From the NCBI GenBank assembly GCA_947650365.1, contig OX393557.1, forward strand, positions 30,091,859 through 30,155,858: a DNA stretch of 64,000 nucleotides, read 5' to 3'. This stretch comes from Chamaelirium japonicum. Taxonomy: Eukaryota > Streptophyta > Magnoliopsida > Liliales > Melanthiaceae. Each line of letters opens with the position of its first letter. Positions within the stretch are counted from its first letter, which is position 1. Shown piece by piece: positions 21,485 through 30,586 of this stretch. Below the pieces are notes generated by a model, which saw nothing but the letters and a program-made list of their open reading frames with translations, did no database searches and was not told the origin of the DNA. The position numbers were made by a program, and so were the translations under genes.

Positions 21485-23144
21485 GTAACAAGTCTTCCAA
21501 ATGATATCTTAACCGGTGGCATTGATCGGTAGAATGGCCGTGGCTTTGATGAAAGTCACAGTAGACCGTCTTATCAGAGGTGACTTTGGTATCTGGTTGC
21601 AGAGGATTCGGCCATCGGAGGAATTCCTCATGTTGAATTCGATCGAGGATCTGCTCGATCGGTAAATTCCACTTAGTGAAAGTGGTCTTCTTTGGAGGAG
21701 ATCGGCGGCCATCATTCCTTGACCGCTTATTTGCAGGTGGAGCTGCTGCCTCTGTATTGTGAGATTGAGCAGCATACTTTGGAGCTTCTCGATCGGCAGG
21801 CCTTCGCTTCATCTCTCGCCCCTTTCGAGCTATTTGATCATCCTCCACCTCAATCTCTCTTTGGATTCGATCAAACATTGAACCCAAGGAAGGAGGAGGG
21901 TTGCGAATGAAGTCATTGTAGATATGTAGGTCGAAGCGGAGAGCATTCTGGAAAGCTAGCATGATTGCCTCATCATCCAGATGTCGTCCCGAGAGGGCAG
22001 CATGATCGTTGCGGAATCTCCGGGTGAAACTGCGGAGACTCTCGTCGGCACCCATCCTTAGTCGGTAGAGAGAGTCGAGCTTCTTCTCTGGCTTCAAGTT
22101 CAGCTGGTAATGTTGCATGAAGAAGTTGGCCAAAACACTGAACTGGGTGATGGACCCAGCTCGGATATTATGGTACCAATCGAGAGATGGTTCGTCGAGG
22201 CTCCCAGCAAAGGTGCGACATAGCACGTTGTTCTCTTCTTCATGTGGCGTAAGAGCTTGCTTGAAGGCCAATATATGGAGAGTTGGATCTTCTCTGATAC
22301 AATTGAATTTGGGGAGGATAGGAGTTCTCCATCCCCTTGGAAATGTTGACTCGAAGAGGCTTCGATGGAGAGGTCCGGCTGATGAATACCCATCTTTATG
22401 ACCATGCCTTCGACTTGTATGTGGATCAATGGGCAAGATCGAGAGGTCTTGTTCAGGCTTCTGAGTATCAGCAGGTCGGAGTCGGTGACGAAGATCCGAT
22501 CTGAGCCCTTGTTGAAGTGGAACGGATGGAGAAACTTTACTCTTCGAGGGTACACCTCTTATTTGTTGTCTTCTCGATATGTTGGGCTTTGAAGGGGCTC
22601 TCTTGTCGCAGTTGTGACCGGAAGAGGATTGGAAGGACTCATCGTCGAGACGATCCCAAACACTTTGCTTCCACGGGGCAGCAAAGGGAGTTGGATCGCG
22701 ATGAATCCTTTCGAGGGCAGCAATGCCCATTGACCTCTGTTGCTCGGAATGGATTGAATGTCGAGGAAGATCAACCCTCTCACTTGTAGAGGGGATAGGA
22801 AGAGCGATTCCAGCTTCGGAGGCTGCCTTCTTAAGAGCGTCCCTCTCGGCGGTGAGGGTGGCGTTTTGCTTCGCCAATAGGAGCAGCTGGAAGTCGACCG
22901 CAGAGATTTGGTAGGTTGATGGAGGGTCTTCAGCAGGAGCGGGTGCTGTTTGCCCAATCGACTGTCGCGCGGGGTGGGCGATAGGTCGATCGACAGATCT
23001 CCCACTCCCTGAACGAACCCCCATCTCGGGGTCAGCAAGGGGCTGTCCGAAGTTGAGCCTTTGACTCATTGAACGAGTCTCAGGACGAGCTTGTTGTTGA
23101 GTGTTACTTCCTTCTGGTTGACCCTGATGTTTTGTCCTCGCCAT
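21420..23144 (-). CDS. Gag of the Tat-like TR-GAG element, intact
   Basis: The uninterrupted 574-codon frame starts MARTKHQGQPEG at 23144, about 120 bp after the primer site. In order it shows a disordered polar N-terminus (1-80), a short heptad-like coiled coil around LLLLAKQNATLTAERDALKK (about 87-112), a retrotransposon gag core with LAFKQALTPHEEENNVLCRT and SLDWYHNI (about 300-460), and a zinc-knuckle-like end with CDFHQSHGHSTDQC (about 530-545), the Cys/His pattern usual in Tat-type gag. Gag forms the particle and binds the RNA. Its intactness, next to deleted pol, suggests it was under recent selection or moved recently. A decayed relative lies at 26750-28698. Confidence 0.9.
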   Translation of the reverse strand: MARTKHQGQPEGSNTQQQARPETRSMSQRLNFGQPLADPEMGVRSGSGRSVDRPIAHPARQSIGQTAPAPAEDPPSTYQISAVDFQLLLLAKQNATLTAERDALKKAASEAGIALPIPSTSERVDLPRHSIHSEQQRSMGIAALERIHRDPTPFAAPWKQSVWDRLDDESFQSSSGHNCDKRAPSKPNISRRQQIRGVPSKSKVSPSVPLQQGLRSDLRHRLRPADTQKPEQDLSILPIDPHTSRRHGHKDGYSSAGPLHRSLFESTFPRGWRTPILPKFNCIREDPTLHILAFKQALTPHEEENNVLCRTFAGSLDEPSLDWYHNIRAGSITQFSVLANFFMQHYQLNLKPEKKLDSLYRLRMGADESLRSFTRRFRNDHAALSGRHLDDEAIMLAFQNALRFDLHIYNDFIRNPPPSLGSMFDRIQREIEVEDDQIARKGREMKRRPADREAPKYAAQSHNTEAAAPPANKRSRNDGRRSPPKKTTFTKWNLPIEQILDRIQHEEFLRWPNPLQPDTKVTSDKTVYCDFHQSHGHSTDQCHRLRYHLEDLLHEGHLQEFVKDRQDHTNKHRQ

Positions 23145-23265
23145 TCAGAGAGCGAAGGGTGCAACGAGAGTGCTGACGTTCGATCAGTTGTTTGATCAAC
23201 CGAGGAGGCGAGGAAGTTTGGCTATCAAGAGTAGTAGTGGAGAGAGCTCGACTTTTTGCTCGGAT

Positions 23266-23281
23266 CCCATAGACGGCGCCA
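23266..23281 (-). other. Primer-binding site of the TR-GAG element
   Basis: On the minus strand TGGCGCCGTCTATGGG lies three bases inside the 5' LTR. A similar site (TGGCGTCGTCTGTGGGA) follows the related LTR at 28925. I do not assign the tRNA. Confidence 0.8.
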
Positions 23282-23284
23282 AAC

Positions 23285-24024
23285 TGTGGGGGAAAATCTT
23301 CGTGCCGACCCGAAGACTCTCGCAGCACCAGTCAATTGGAGTTGAAGTTGACGTCGAAGATCGTTGGTCGATCTGTTGATTGGAGTTGAAGTTACCTCTT
23401 TCGATATGTAAACAGAGAGGCAATCAGAGAGAGAGTTTGACACAAGAGATGTGATCTCGGAGTTCAGCCGAAGCCTACGTCTCCGTGCTATAGGGAGCAA
23501 CCCGAATTCACTAACACTTATGTTGAAGTGATCTCGACAGGCCAAGTATCACTGAAAACTCTAATCTCTTCGAGAGAAAAAGAAGATCAAAGAGAGGTGG
23601 AAGATGGGAAGTTGGAAATCCCAGAGCTCTGGTTTTTTAGAACCGAGAGTTCGATCTCAGATTCGATCCTTTTACATTCGAAGGCTCTGCTATTTATAGG
23701 ATTCTCTGGTGGTAAATGGCGGTTTTCTGCTATCGTATCTGGGGATCCTCCAGGTAAGGCTGGTGGGCTCCGCTGCCGTTTTAGGGGGCCCACCAGGCAG
23801 GGCCGGTGGGTCCCGCTGTGGTACTCGGGGGCCCACCAGGCAGGGCCGGTGGGTCCCGCTGTGGTACTCGGGGGCTCGCCAGGCAGGGCCGGTGGGTCCC
23901 GCTGTGGTACTCGGGGGCCCACCAGGCAGGGCCGGTGGGTCCCGCTGTTGTCTTCGGGGGCCCACCAGGCAGGGCCGGTGGGTCCCGCTGTTTTGCAGAC
24001 TTCTTGCCAAAATTTGCACCCACA
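23285..24024 (-). repeat. 5' LTR of the TR-GAG element
   Basis: This 740-bp terminal repeat equals the 3' LTR except for one fewer ~42-bp sub-repeat and scattered single-base changes. A minus-strand TATAAATAG near 23692-23700 could be its TATA box. Confidence 0.95.
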
Positions 24025-24375
24025 GCATCCATGGCGGACGCATAATTACCCCACGCAAGCAGCAGTGGCGAAGTCGACATTGGGCGCGAGCGCAGAGAGA
24101 GTGACGACTGGGGCAGCGACACAAGTTGCAGCTGCTCGCCATCGCTGCCTCGGCGGCGGCGAGCAACGGAGATGAGAGGCCTGTGTGTGTGTGGGGGGGG
24201 GGGGGGGGGGATTAGGTTCCGGGTTCGGTTTAGTTTTAGAAAGAGTTGCATAAAACATTAATTTGAAATAAGGTGAGGAGCATTTTCGTTCACAAGGGTT
24301 TGAGCTCAAATGAACAAATTGTCTATCCTTAGGCTAAACCATTCTATATGTCCCTCATAAAAAAATGAGAAATCG
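24025..24375. mobile_element. Right half of the split GGTCCCT-type element
   Basis: After the GCATC duplication comes a GC-rich stretch, a G-run at ~24197-24210, and then TCTATCCTTAGGCTAAACCA (24322 on), inverted relative to 16925-16950. No valid coding frame is seen; the ATG just after the junction meets a stop within five codons. Confidence 0.45.
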
Positions 24376-24725
24376 GTGTTAGGTCCTTCAAATAGATCAT
24401 ATTTAATGATAAGGATGGATAAAGAGATGCTTTAGAGTTAAATCTTCGATTTGGGAAATATCCATTTTATCCCTACACGCAGTTGTATAGAAAAATCACA
24501 TAGAAGAGTAACAATTCGATAAAAAAGAGTAGCAATTAATTATTTGAAATCACATTTTACTAAAGCTACTATATTGATTTCACTGTAACGAAGAGTAACA
24601 ATCTTTAATCGTTACTCTTTTGCTATAGTTCTTTGCAGATTGTTACTCTTTACTACAATGAAATCATTGTAGCAAAGAGTAATAATCTGCAAAGTACTGT
24701 AGCAAAAGAGTAGCAATATGTAAAG
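24376..24725. mobile_element. Hairpin-motif DNA element, 5' part
   Basis: A header (TTAGGTCCTTCAAATAGATC, then ATATCCATTTTATCCCTACA) is followed by repeats of GTAGCAAAGAGTAACAAT and its inverse. The same header style occurs at 55683, 59990 and 60577. The 3' end is missing; the sequence breaks into another repeat at ~24728. Confidence 0.55.
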
Positions 24726-24727
24726 TA

Positions 24728-24905
24728 TTCCACCAATGGTGCCTGTCGATACTTCTGATCGGCATCCGTAGATACCTCCACCAATGGTGTCCGACGGTCC
24801 CTCCAATCGGCATTCGTATATGCCTCTATCAATGATGTCCATCGACACTTCCGGTCGGTATACGTAGATGCCTACACCAATGGCAGTCATCCGCACCTCC
24901 TATCA
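24728..24905. repeat. ~48-bp minisatellite, four diverged copies
   Basis: CCACCAATGGTG-like phrases recur near 24731, 24779, 24827 and 24873, each followed by GATCGGCATCCGTAGA-like sequence. Copies are clearly diverged. Confidence 0.75.
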
Positions 24906-25440
24906 CATTGTCGTTGGTTGTTATATTGATCGCCAAAAGGCCCCTTCGGGGGGGAGGCGTGGTGCCTGCACCTCCGATCGCATGTGTCGTCAGTCTTCAA
25001 TCCTCCTTCGAATGTCCCTTTTCGAAGATATGCAATGCGATCTTCAAATCCAAACTTCAATGGTCTATTTCCAATCGTCTATCTTCACCATGGGAGCCCA
25101 TCCTCTATTTATAAAGGGCCAATGCGGGTTACTTAATTGGCTTGCACTTTAAGCAACCAACTCCAAGCAACTCGGCTATGTAAATGAATGGGACTTCCTG
25201 ATCCCAATCCAAAAGCTGAGAATGAAGTCCTAAGTCCTAGAATCACTCTCCGGTGTTGCCAAGTTTGAACTCGCCTGAGTGACTCGGAGTGCTCGCTCGG
25301 GTGAAGTCAGCTCGTGTTCTGTCCTGGAACATGGACCCAATTCATCCCGGGCGAGGTTGTTAGTTTGCCCGGGTGAATTCAACCCGAGTGTTGTGGGGAA
25401 TCTTCTTCAAGTTGAGCCAATTCATTAACAATCTCCACCT
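24906..25440 (-). mobile_element. Copia-type 3' LTR fragment with polypurine tract
   Basis: On the minus strand AGGTGGAGAT (25431-25440) is followed by TGTTAATGAATTGG, the usual junction of a copia polypurine tract with its 3' LTR. A minus-strand TATA box (TTTATAAATAGAGG, about 25104-25117) lies ~310 bp inside. The far LTR end is not certain and the internal region beyond 25440 is lost within ~100 bp. Confidence 0.6.
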
Positions 25441-25574
25441 TGACAAGATGCCAGTCGGAGCCAATCTAATAACGAATAATCGCCGGATGCAGGAGCGAAG
25501 CCAACAAATTAAGGCCCAATGGTGGGAGCTGCCCTCACCGAGTTTTTTTTATAAAAGTAATGCTATTTATTCAA

Positions 25575-25922
25575 TCTCTGTCAGCAAATACATTGACAAT
25601 TCAGACCAATGAAGTGGGGGCAGGGCCCAGTGCTGAGTGCTTGGTGTGAATGCCCAGAGGTCAGATCTCCTCAATAGGTCAGCCTAGGTCGGTGGGCCCG
25701 GCACACATCACAGCTGCATGCAGTTAGCTAGAGTATGATTCACTTTCGTGTCGCCTGTCATCGTATGACTGTGATGCGCGTTAGCTCAGTGACCGGGGTC
25801 GACCGACTGGAGAAGATATGAACTCGAATGCCCAGGGCTCAATGCATCGGCATTCACACCAAGAACTCAGCACTGGGCCCCGCCCCCCCACTTCATGTTT
25901 TTGGTTTGTCAATGTGTTTGTC
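25575..25922. mobile_element. Fold-back DNA element with long inverted arms
   Basis: The left arm (about 25585-25645) contains GAAGTGGGGGCAGGGCCCAG and GCTTGGTGTGAATGCC. The right arm (about 25850-25920) is their inverse (GGCATTCACACCAAG and CTGGGCCCCGCC). Arms are >60 bp with a ~200-bp spacer. No transposase frame. Long arms suggest a Mutator-type non-autonomous element, but no target duplication was identified. Confidence 0.7.
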
Positions 25923-25929
25923 AAAAAAA

Positions 25930-26195
25930 AAAAACACTTTGCCCTTTGAAGTTTAGCTCAAAAACACTTAACCCTCCTATAGTAGGAGTTCAAAAACTAC
26001 ATTTTACCCCGCTTCAATTCAGTTTTGATAAGATAAAGATTACCAAATGAGAAAATTAAGTAGTTGACAAAAGGGTGTATTGCATGTGCTAACATTTTCA
26101 GACTTTAGGGAGCCATTTGGAACAAAATAAACTAAGGGGCCGGGTTAAGTGTTTTTGAGCTAATTTTAAGTGGGTGAAGTATAATTTATCTAAAA
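25930..26195. mobile_element. Small inverted-repeat element (MITE-like)
   Basis: AGCTCAAAAACACTTAACCC near 25960 is mirrored by GGGTTAAGTGTTTTTGAGCT near 26141. ~260 bp long and non-coding. It abuts the fold-back element at its left. Confidence 0.65.
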
Positions 26196-26749
26196 AAAAT
26201 CAGAGTTCGTTTCTCGTTTGTCCCACGACTACCTCGCAGTAGCCTCACACAATCTCACGGTTCGGATTGTATTCTCTTAGACTTCGTCTCTGTCCACTCC
26301 AGTCATCCTCTACCCATAACCCCCGGGCGACGACACAACCAGCGAGTTTGGCCCACTTGTATCGCCGGTCGAAACCATACTCTCTCTCTCTCTCTAAATA
26401 GTTATTCATGCTTTTTTGTGTAATGTTTTTTTGGATGGAAGATTTTTGTGCCCTTATGAATTGACAGCGATGTATTTTTGTAATCAATTCAAATAATTTA
26501 TTCGTAGAAATTTAATAAAACATTTTAAACCAAGTAAAGGTCGCCTCCACTTGAGTGAATTCTTGGCTCCGCCACTGGCTGGATGTAGTGGGCAAGAAGA
26601 TGATGTGAGATCTTCATACACTTTGATTGAAAAATGCCCATCTGTCTCATGGGATTTGGTTTTTCTTCTTGGTTTTGTTTTAAATGTTATTGTAGACTTG
26701 TAGTAGTAGTAGTAGAAGCTGAGAGATCGACTCCTTGCTGGTCGGATGT
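26196..26749. other. No gene seen
   Basis: Mixed sequence with a short CT run (26378-26395) and a (GTA)n run at 26700-26715. The phrase GGTTTTTCTTCTTGGTTTTG recurs in diverged form near 38230, so part of it is an unclassified repeat. Confidence 0.3.
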
Positions 26750-28698
26750 GGCGTTGGCATACTTTTTGTAGCGTTCTTCCTTCTAGGCTTTGTCAGTCCA
26801 CTTATGCCGGGGGTCACGAGGCTCGCGCAGCCTTCTGACCCGTTGGTTGTCCTCCACCTTTAACTACCGCGCTGTACATGTTTGAATATTGCCTCCAAGG
26901 TGTTGGGAGGATGCTGGATGAAGTCGGTGTAGATGTGGAGCTCTAGTCGGATAGTGTTTTGGAATGTCAGTATGTCCTTATTTTGGGATCGGCCAATGAG
27001 CTCAAAATGCTCATTACAGAACCTCATTATGAAGCTTGTAAGGGACTCATCCGAGTAGGACTGTCAATTGGGCCGGGCTAGCCCGATACCCGCCCGTTCG
27101 ACCCGAAAAAATTTGGGCTGAGCCTTAAATGGGTTTGGGCTGGGCCGAGTTCGGACATAATTTTATACCCGAAAATTAATTCGGGCCGGGCTCGGGCCAG
27201 GTTCAGCCCAGCCCATATTCAGCCCGAACCCGAATGCTTATATATTCAATTTAAAAACCTATGAAGTATTGAATCCCCTGTACAGTCCGTACTACCCTAG
27301 CATATTGAGTAACCAAGAGTCGCTTCGACCCTCCAACATCTTCTTTCCATAGTTGACTGACAGCCAACACTAATTCAATGGTCAATATACCCTTTCCCAA
27401 TTTGGGAGTCCCACTAATACTATCCCAGATTCCCAATCTTCTGTTTCACTTCCTTCCAAACAAAAAAAAAGTCTCTTTTTTGCACTAAAGCCCCTAACTG
27501 ATCGAAGGACGCCCTCCATGGCTCCATCCCAAATTCCCAATCTTCTGTTACATCTATGCTTGTAGTACTAGATGTCCAAATTTTTTTGCATTTTGATTCA
27601 CTGCAAATCTTAATTGGGCTGGCCCGAACTCGGCCCGAAGCCCGAAAAACAAATTGAGCTGAGTTTGGGTTGAATAAAGTGGAAATTTTTTGGGCTGAGT
27701 TCGGGCTTGGGAAAGCCGATTCATATACGGGCCGAGTTCGGGCAAGGCTTGGCCCGACCCGACCCGGCCCGATTGACAGGCCTACATCCGAGCCCATCTT
27801 CAGCGGGTAGAGTGTGCCAAACTTCTTTTTGGCTTCAAATTCAGTCGGTAATGGCCCATGAAGAGTTCTTTTAACTCTTCGAATATGGCTATCGCACCGG
27901 TAGGTAGCGTGTGGTACCAATCGAGGGAAGGTCCCTCGAGACTTTCCATGAACATAAAGCAGATAACATGGTTCTCATACTCCTATGACGTCATGGCCTG
28001 CTTGAAGGCCAAGATGTGAAGAGCAGGGTCTTCCCTGATGTTATTGAACTTTGGCAGGCTCATGTTCGTCAACCCACAAGAAATAAGGTTGCGAGCACCT
28101 CGGGATGTAGAGGCCCCGTCGAAGCGATTATCAGCCTACAGTCATGATGGCAGCGTCCCACGTCGGTGATCCACCTTCGTTGGTTAAGTATCTCACGAGC
28201 ATCTGCTGTTCTCGCACGCGAGTGAATGGGGCGTCCAGTGGACTCCGTTGACTCGGGTGACCTTTTTCAGCGGTGGCTCGACGCGCTATCGATGTCGAGG
28301 CGATCCCACACCGTTTACCTTGGTGCTTGCATGGATACCTGACATCTCTCGGTACGTAGCCCATACGGTTCTTCTAGACAATGACTCATGGCTGGGCGAG
28401 TCCTCGGTGATTCTTCATTAGCGTTGGGAGCGTTGTAGATCACAACCCCCGCTCTCTTAGCTGCTTTATTTAGAGAATCTCTCTCTTGCTCGAGGGCTAC
28501 ATTCGTCTTGAGGAGGTTCAGCAACTGAAAGTCAGTAGTCAAGATTTGGTACATAGTCGGAGCCTCGTCCCTTTGGGCAACGTGCTCTTTGCCAGATCGA
28601 CGCCTCGGGGACGGTGGGTCTTGTCGATTGCTGCGGCCTTCCGGATGGTTGCCTTGCGGCCCCAGCCGCTCATGAACTTGTTTTCAATTGGTCGCCAT
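26750..28698 (-). pseudogene. Decayed Tat-like gypsy gag
   Basis: From a likely start at 28698 (MATN) the minus strand encodes recognisable pieces of the gag at 21420-23144: a coiled-coil-like segment with TTDFQLLNLLKTNVALEQER (about 28315-28560), a WYH...GHYRLNLKPK segment (about 27800-27920) and SDESLTSFIMRFCNEHFELI with TFQNTIRLELHIYTDFIQHP (about 26865-27055). A stop precedes DFQLL, frameshifts separate the blocks and a 729-bp DNA element interrupts them. It is a second, older member of the family and non-functional. Confidence 0.8.
27056..27784. mobile_element. hAT-like non-autonomous element inside the decayed gag
   Basis: The ends are inverted repeats: TAGGACTGTCAATTGGGCCG on the left and TAGGCCTGTCAATCGGGCCG on the right (read inward). 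A perfect 8-bp duplication CATCCGAG lies at 27048-27055 and 27785-27792. 8-bp duplications and sub-terminal GGGCCGGGC / CCCGAACC repeats fit hAT. No transposase is present. Confidence 0.92.
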
Positions 28699-28904
28699 TG
28701 ATACTTCATGCTCATCTTTGATGAGTACGTTGTTCGTTAGATCAGCACCCGCCTTCGGGGGGTTGGTGCTGGTCTTCACAATCAAGCGCGTTGATGTCAG
28801 CTTGATAAAGAAGTTGAAGTAGACTTGAATGAGGACTTGTGGCTTGTCACCACAAGTTGAGTAAGGGAGTCGGTAAAGATGTGGGTAATACCTCTAACGA
28901 TATC

Positions 28905-28921
28905 CCACAGACGACGCCAAA
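28905..28921 (-). other. Primer-binding site of the decayed gypsy element
   Basis: On the minus strand TGGCGTCGTCTGTGGGA follows the LTR end (TTTTCCCCACA) by three bases. It resembles the site of the TR-GAG element. Confidence 0.7.
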
Positions 28922-28924
28922 GAT

Positions 28925-29540
28925 TGTGGGGAAAATTTTCATGCCGTCTTTATCAGAGACCTCGCCCTACAATTCTTGATTAAATTAGATGGTTTGTATG
29001 TTGTGGACATTAGAGATTAGAGAGATGAAACAATGAGTTGTTGTCGAAGTTCAATCTTACGACCTACATCTCCGGGGCGAGAGGTGCGGCCTGGTTTGCA
29101 CTATAATGAATGTAAAGGGAGGTGAGCGTTCTCTCGACATGCCGAGAGAAGCTTTTTATAAGGTTGGTTGCACGAAGCAACTAGAAAAAAGCTAGAAGAA
29201 GAGAAGAGAGCTCAGGCTTAGATTCTGGAATCCTCTCATTCTTTGATTGAATGACCAACCCTTCAACCCCTCATTTCTGTAGGTCATATGGGTTCTTTTA
29301 CTGTCGAGTCATGTGCTCGACATGGTAGTGATGAGGTGGCATCGGGTTTGGGCTTTCACGCGGTCCTTCGTCCGGTCCTCCTCGCTGGGCCTCTTATTGG
29401 GCCGTTGTTTAGGCCCAATAAAGAAGGGCTTGATTTGCAGACCCTATAGAGTAGATCCATGAATTTGAGTTAGCCTACTTGGACCATTGTACAGACCCAT
29501 GTGGGTCTGATCCGTTTCAGTATAATTTTAACATCCATAG
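28925..29540 (-). repeat. 5' LTR of the decayed gypsy element, truncated
   Basis: The plus strand starts TGTGGGGAAAATTTTC, the inverted LTR end. It shares CGGGGCGAGAGGTGCG-type and CTCTCGACATGCCGAGAG phrases with the solo LTR at 13356-14255 read the other way. The outer end is replaced near 29540 by an hAT-like fragment. No 3' LTR was found. Confidence 0.7.
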
Positions 29541-29692
29541 TTCTCACGACCCAATTGGTAAACGAGTCACGTCAATCGGGTGATAAGTACAAACCCAAGC
29601 CCGACCCATTGAATAAACGGGTAAGTCGGTTCAACCCGTTTATGACCCGAACACGCTAAATTTGGGTCGGGTCAAGGATTGCCACCCCACTG
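29541..29692. mobile_element. hAT-like fragment
   Basis: It ends GGGTCAAGGATTGCCACCCC, close to the TTGCCACCCCTA end of the family at 58855 and 32799, and carries GACCCGA / AAACGGGT repeats. The left end and duplication are not evident. Confidence 0.5.
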
Positions 29693-29938
29693 GTACGTTT
29701 TCTCGGGGGTGGGCGGGTGGGTCCGGTTCTGTGCGGCTGGTCCATAGCTGGGGACGGCATGCACGACAATCCGACGGCTCGTCTACCTGGGGACGGCATG
29801 AACGACAGACAGTCAGTCCCCGCTCTAGTGCAGGCTTAATCCAGAATTATGCGGCAGAGCGGCAAAGGACGGCAGCTCCATAACTCCGCATAGAACTTTC
29901 TATGCGGCTAAATCGGGATCCCGTGCGTCGTCTTCCCG

Positions 29939-29947
29939 CTCTATATT
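29939..29947 (+). promoter_or_regulatory. Possible TATA box of the second MEGLIP-type gene
   Basis: TCTATATTA lies ~85 bp before the ATG at 30030, followed by a leader with a GA microsatellite (about 29994-30029). Weak motif. Confidence 0.35.
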
Positions 29948-29988
29948 AGGCTTCGTTTGGTTTGAAGTATCCGGCGCAAGTTAGTGTG

Positions 29989-30029
<41 letters not shown>

Positions 30030-30032
<3 letters not shown>

Positions 30033-30272
30033 GAAGGCCTGATACCGTACGTGATACACGCAGTTAAGAAGAGCAGAGAGCGGAGCATGTATCAGATCCT
30101 GTCGGAGGGCTCCTCCGGTCCCTGTGGCGGCGACCGGCTGACGCAGCAGGAGGGCTCATCCCACCACCGCCGGGACCGGCCGGGGTGCTCGCCGGCCCTG
30201 GTGTTGGGATTTGTGTTCATCTTCACCGCCCAGAAGGCCCAGGGTGGAGCGATTCCAGTACTCCAAGGTTGA
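30030..30272 (+). CDS. Second MEGLIP-type small protein
   Basis: The 80-codon intronless frame begins MEGLIPYVIHAVKKSRERSM and is clearly related to the protein at 15945-16256; both then have a SEGSS motif and a QEGSSHHRR / EEGSSRHRR block. It is 23 residues shorter, with a different, more hydrophobic tail (LVLGFVFIF), so the C-terminus may be shifted or truncated. The GA tract ends directly at the ATG. The function is unknown. The two copies lie on opposite strands 14 kb apart. Confidence 0.55.
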
Positions 30273-30586
30273 GATGAGCCTGGATCGGATCCTATATCAT
30301 GTGGTTGGCCTATAATTATAATAACCCTTGATAATTAAGGGGGTGACAACACTATTATATATAAAACTCTTCTTAAGCCCAACATTATGTGTAGGAAATT
30401 AAGATTTTCACCCAAACAATTGTTTTATCTTATGGCTGAGACCGACTCTTAAAGATGTACACACGCATTTCTATTTCTTCCTAGACTTGTTCTATGTCAT
30501 ATCTTTCCTATGATTGGCTAAATGTCCCGATTTTACGATAGTGGTTTTGTTCACCCTCTTGCCAAGTGGGTGAATGTTACCGTGGT
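30273..30586. other. No gene seen
   Basis: A+T-rich 3' flank of the small gene, with no repeat or frame that I can identify. Confidence 0.3.

Larger units (their letters stand above)
17075..24024 (-). mobile_element. Non-autonomous gypsy element (TR-GAG type) with nested solo LTR
   Basis: LTRs at 17075-17856 and 23285-24024, a primer site at 23266-23281, a polypurine tract at 17857-17870 and the duplication GCATC (17070-17074 and 24025-24029) define a complete insertion on the minus strand. It encodes a long intact gag but no protease, RT or RNase H. Only a short integrase C-terminal remnant follows gag. Gag features and a tandem-repeat-rich 3' region suggest the Tat branch of Ty3/gypsy. It would need enzymes from an autonomous relative to move. 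A 2131-bp solo LTR of a different, copia-type family sits inside it. Confidence 0.93.
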
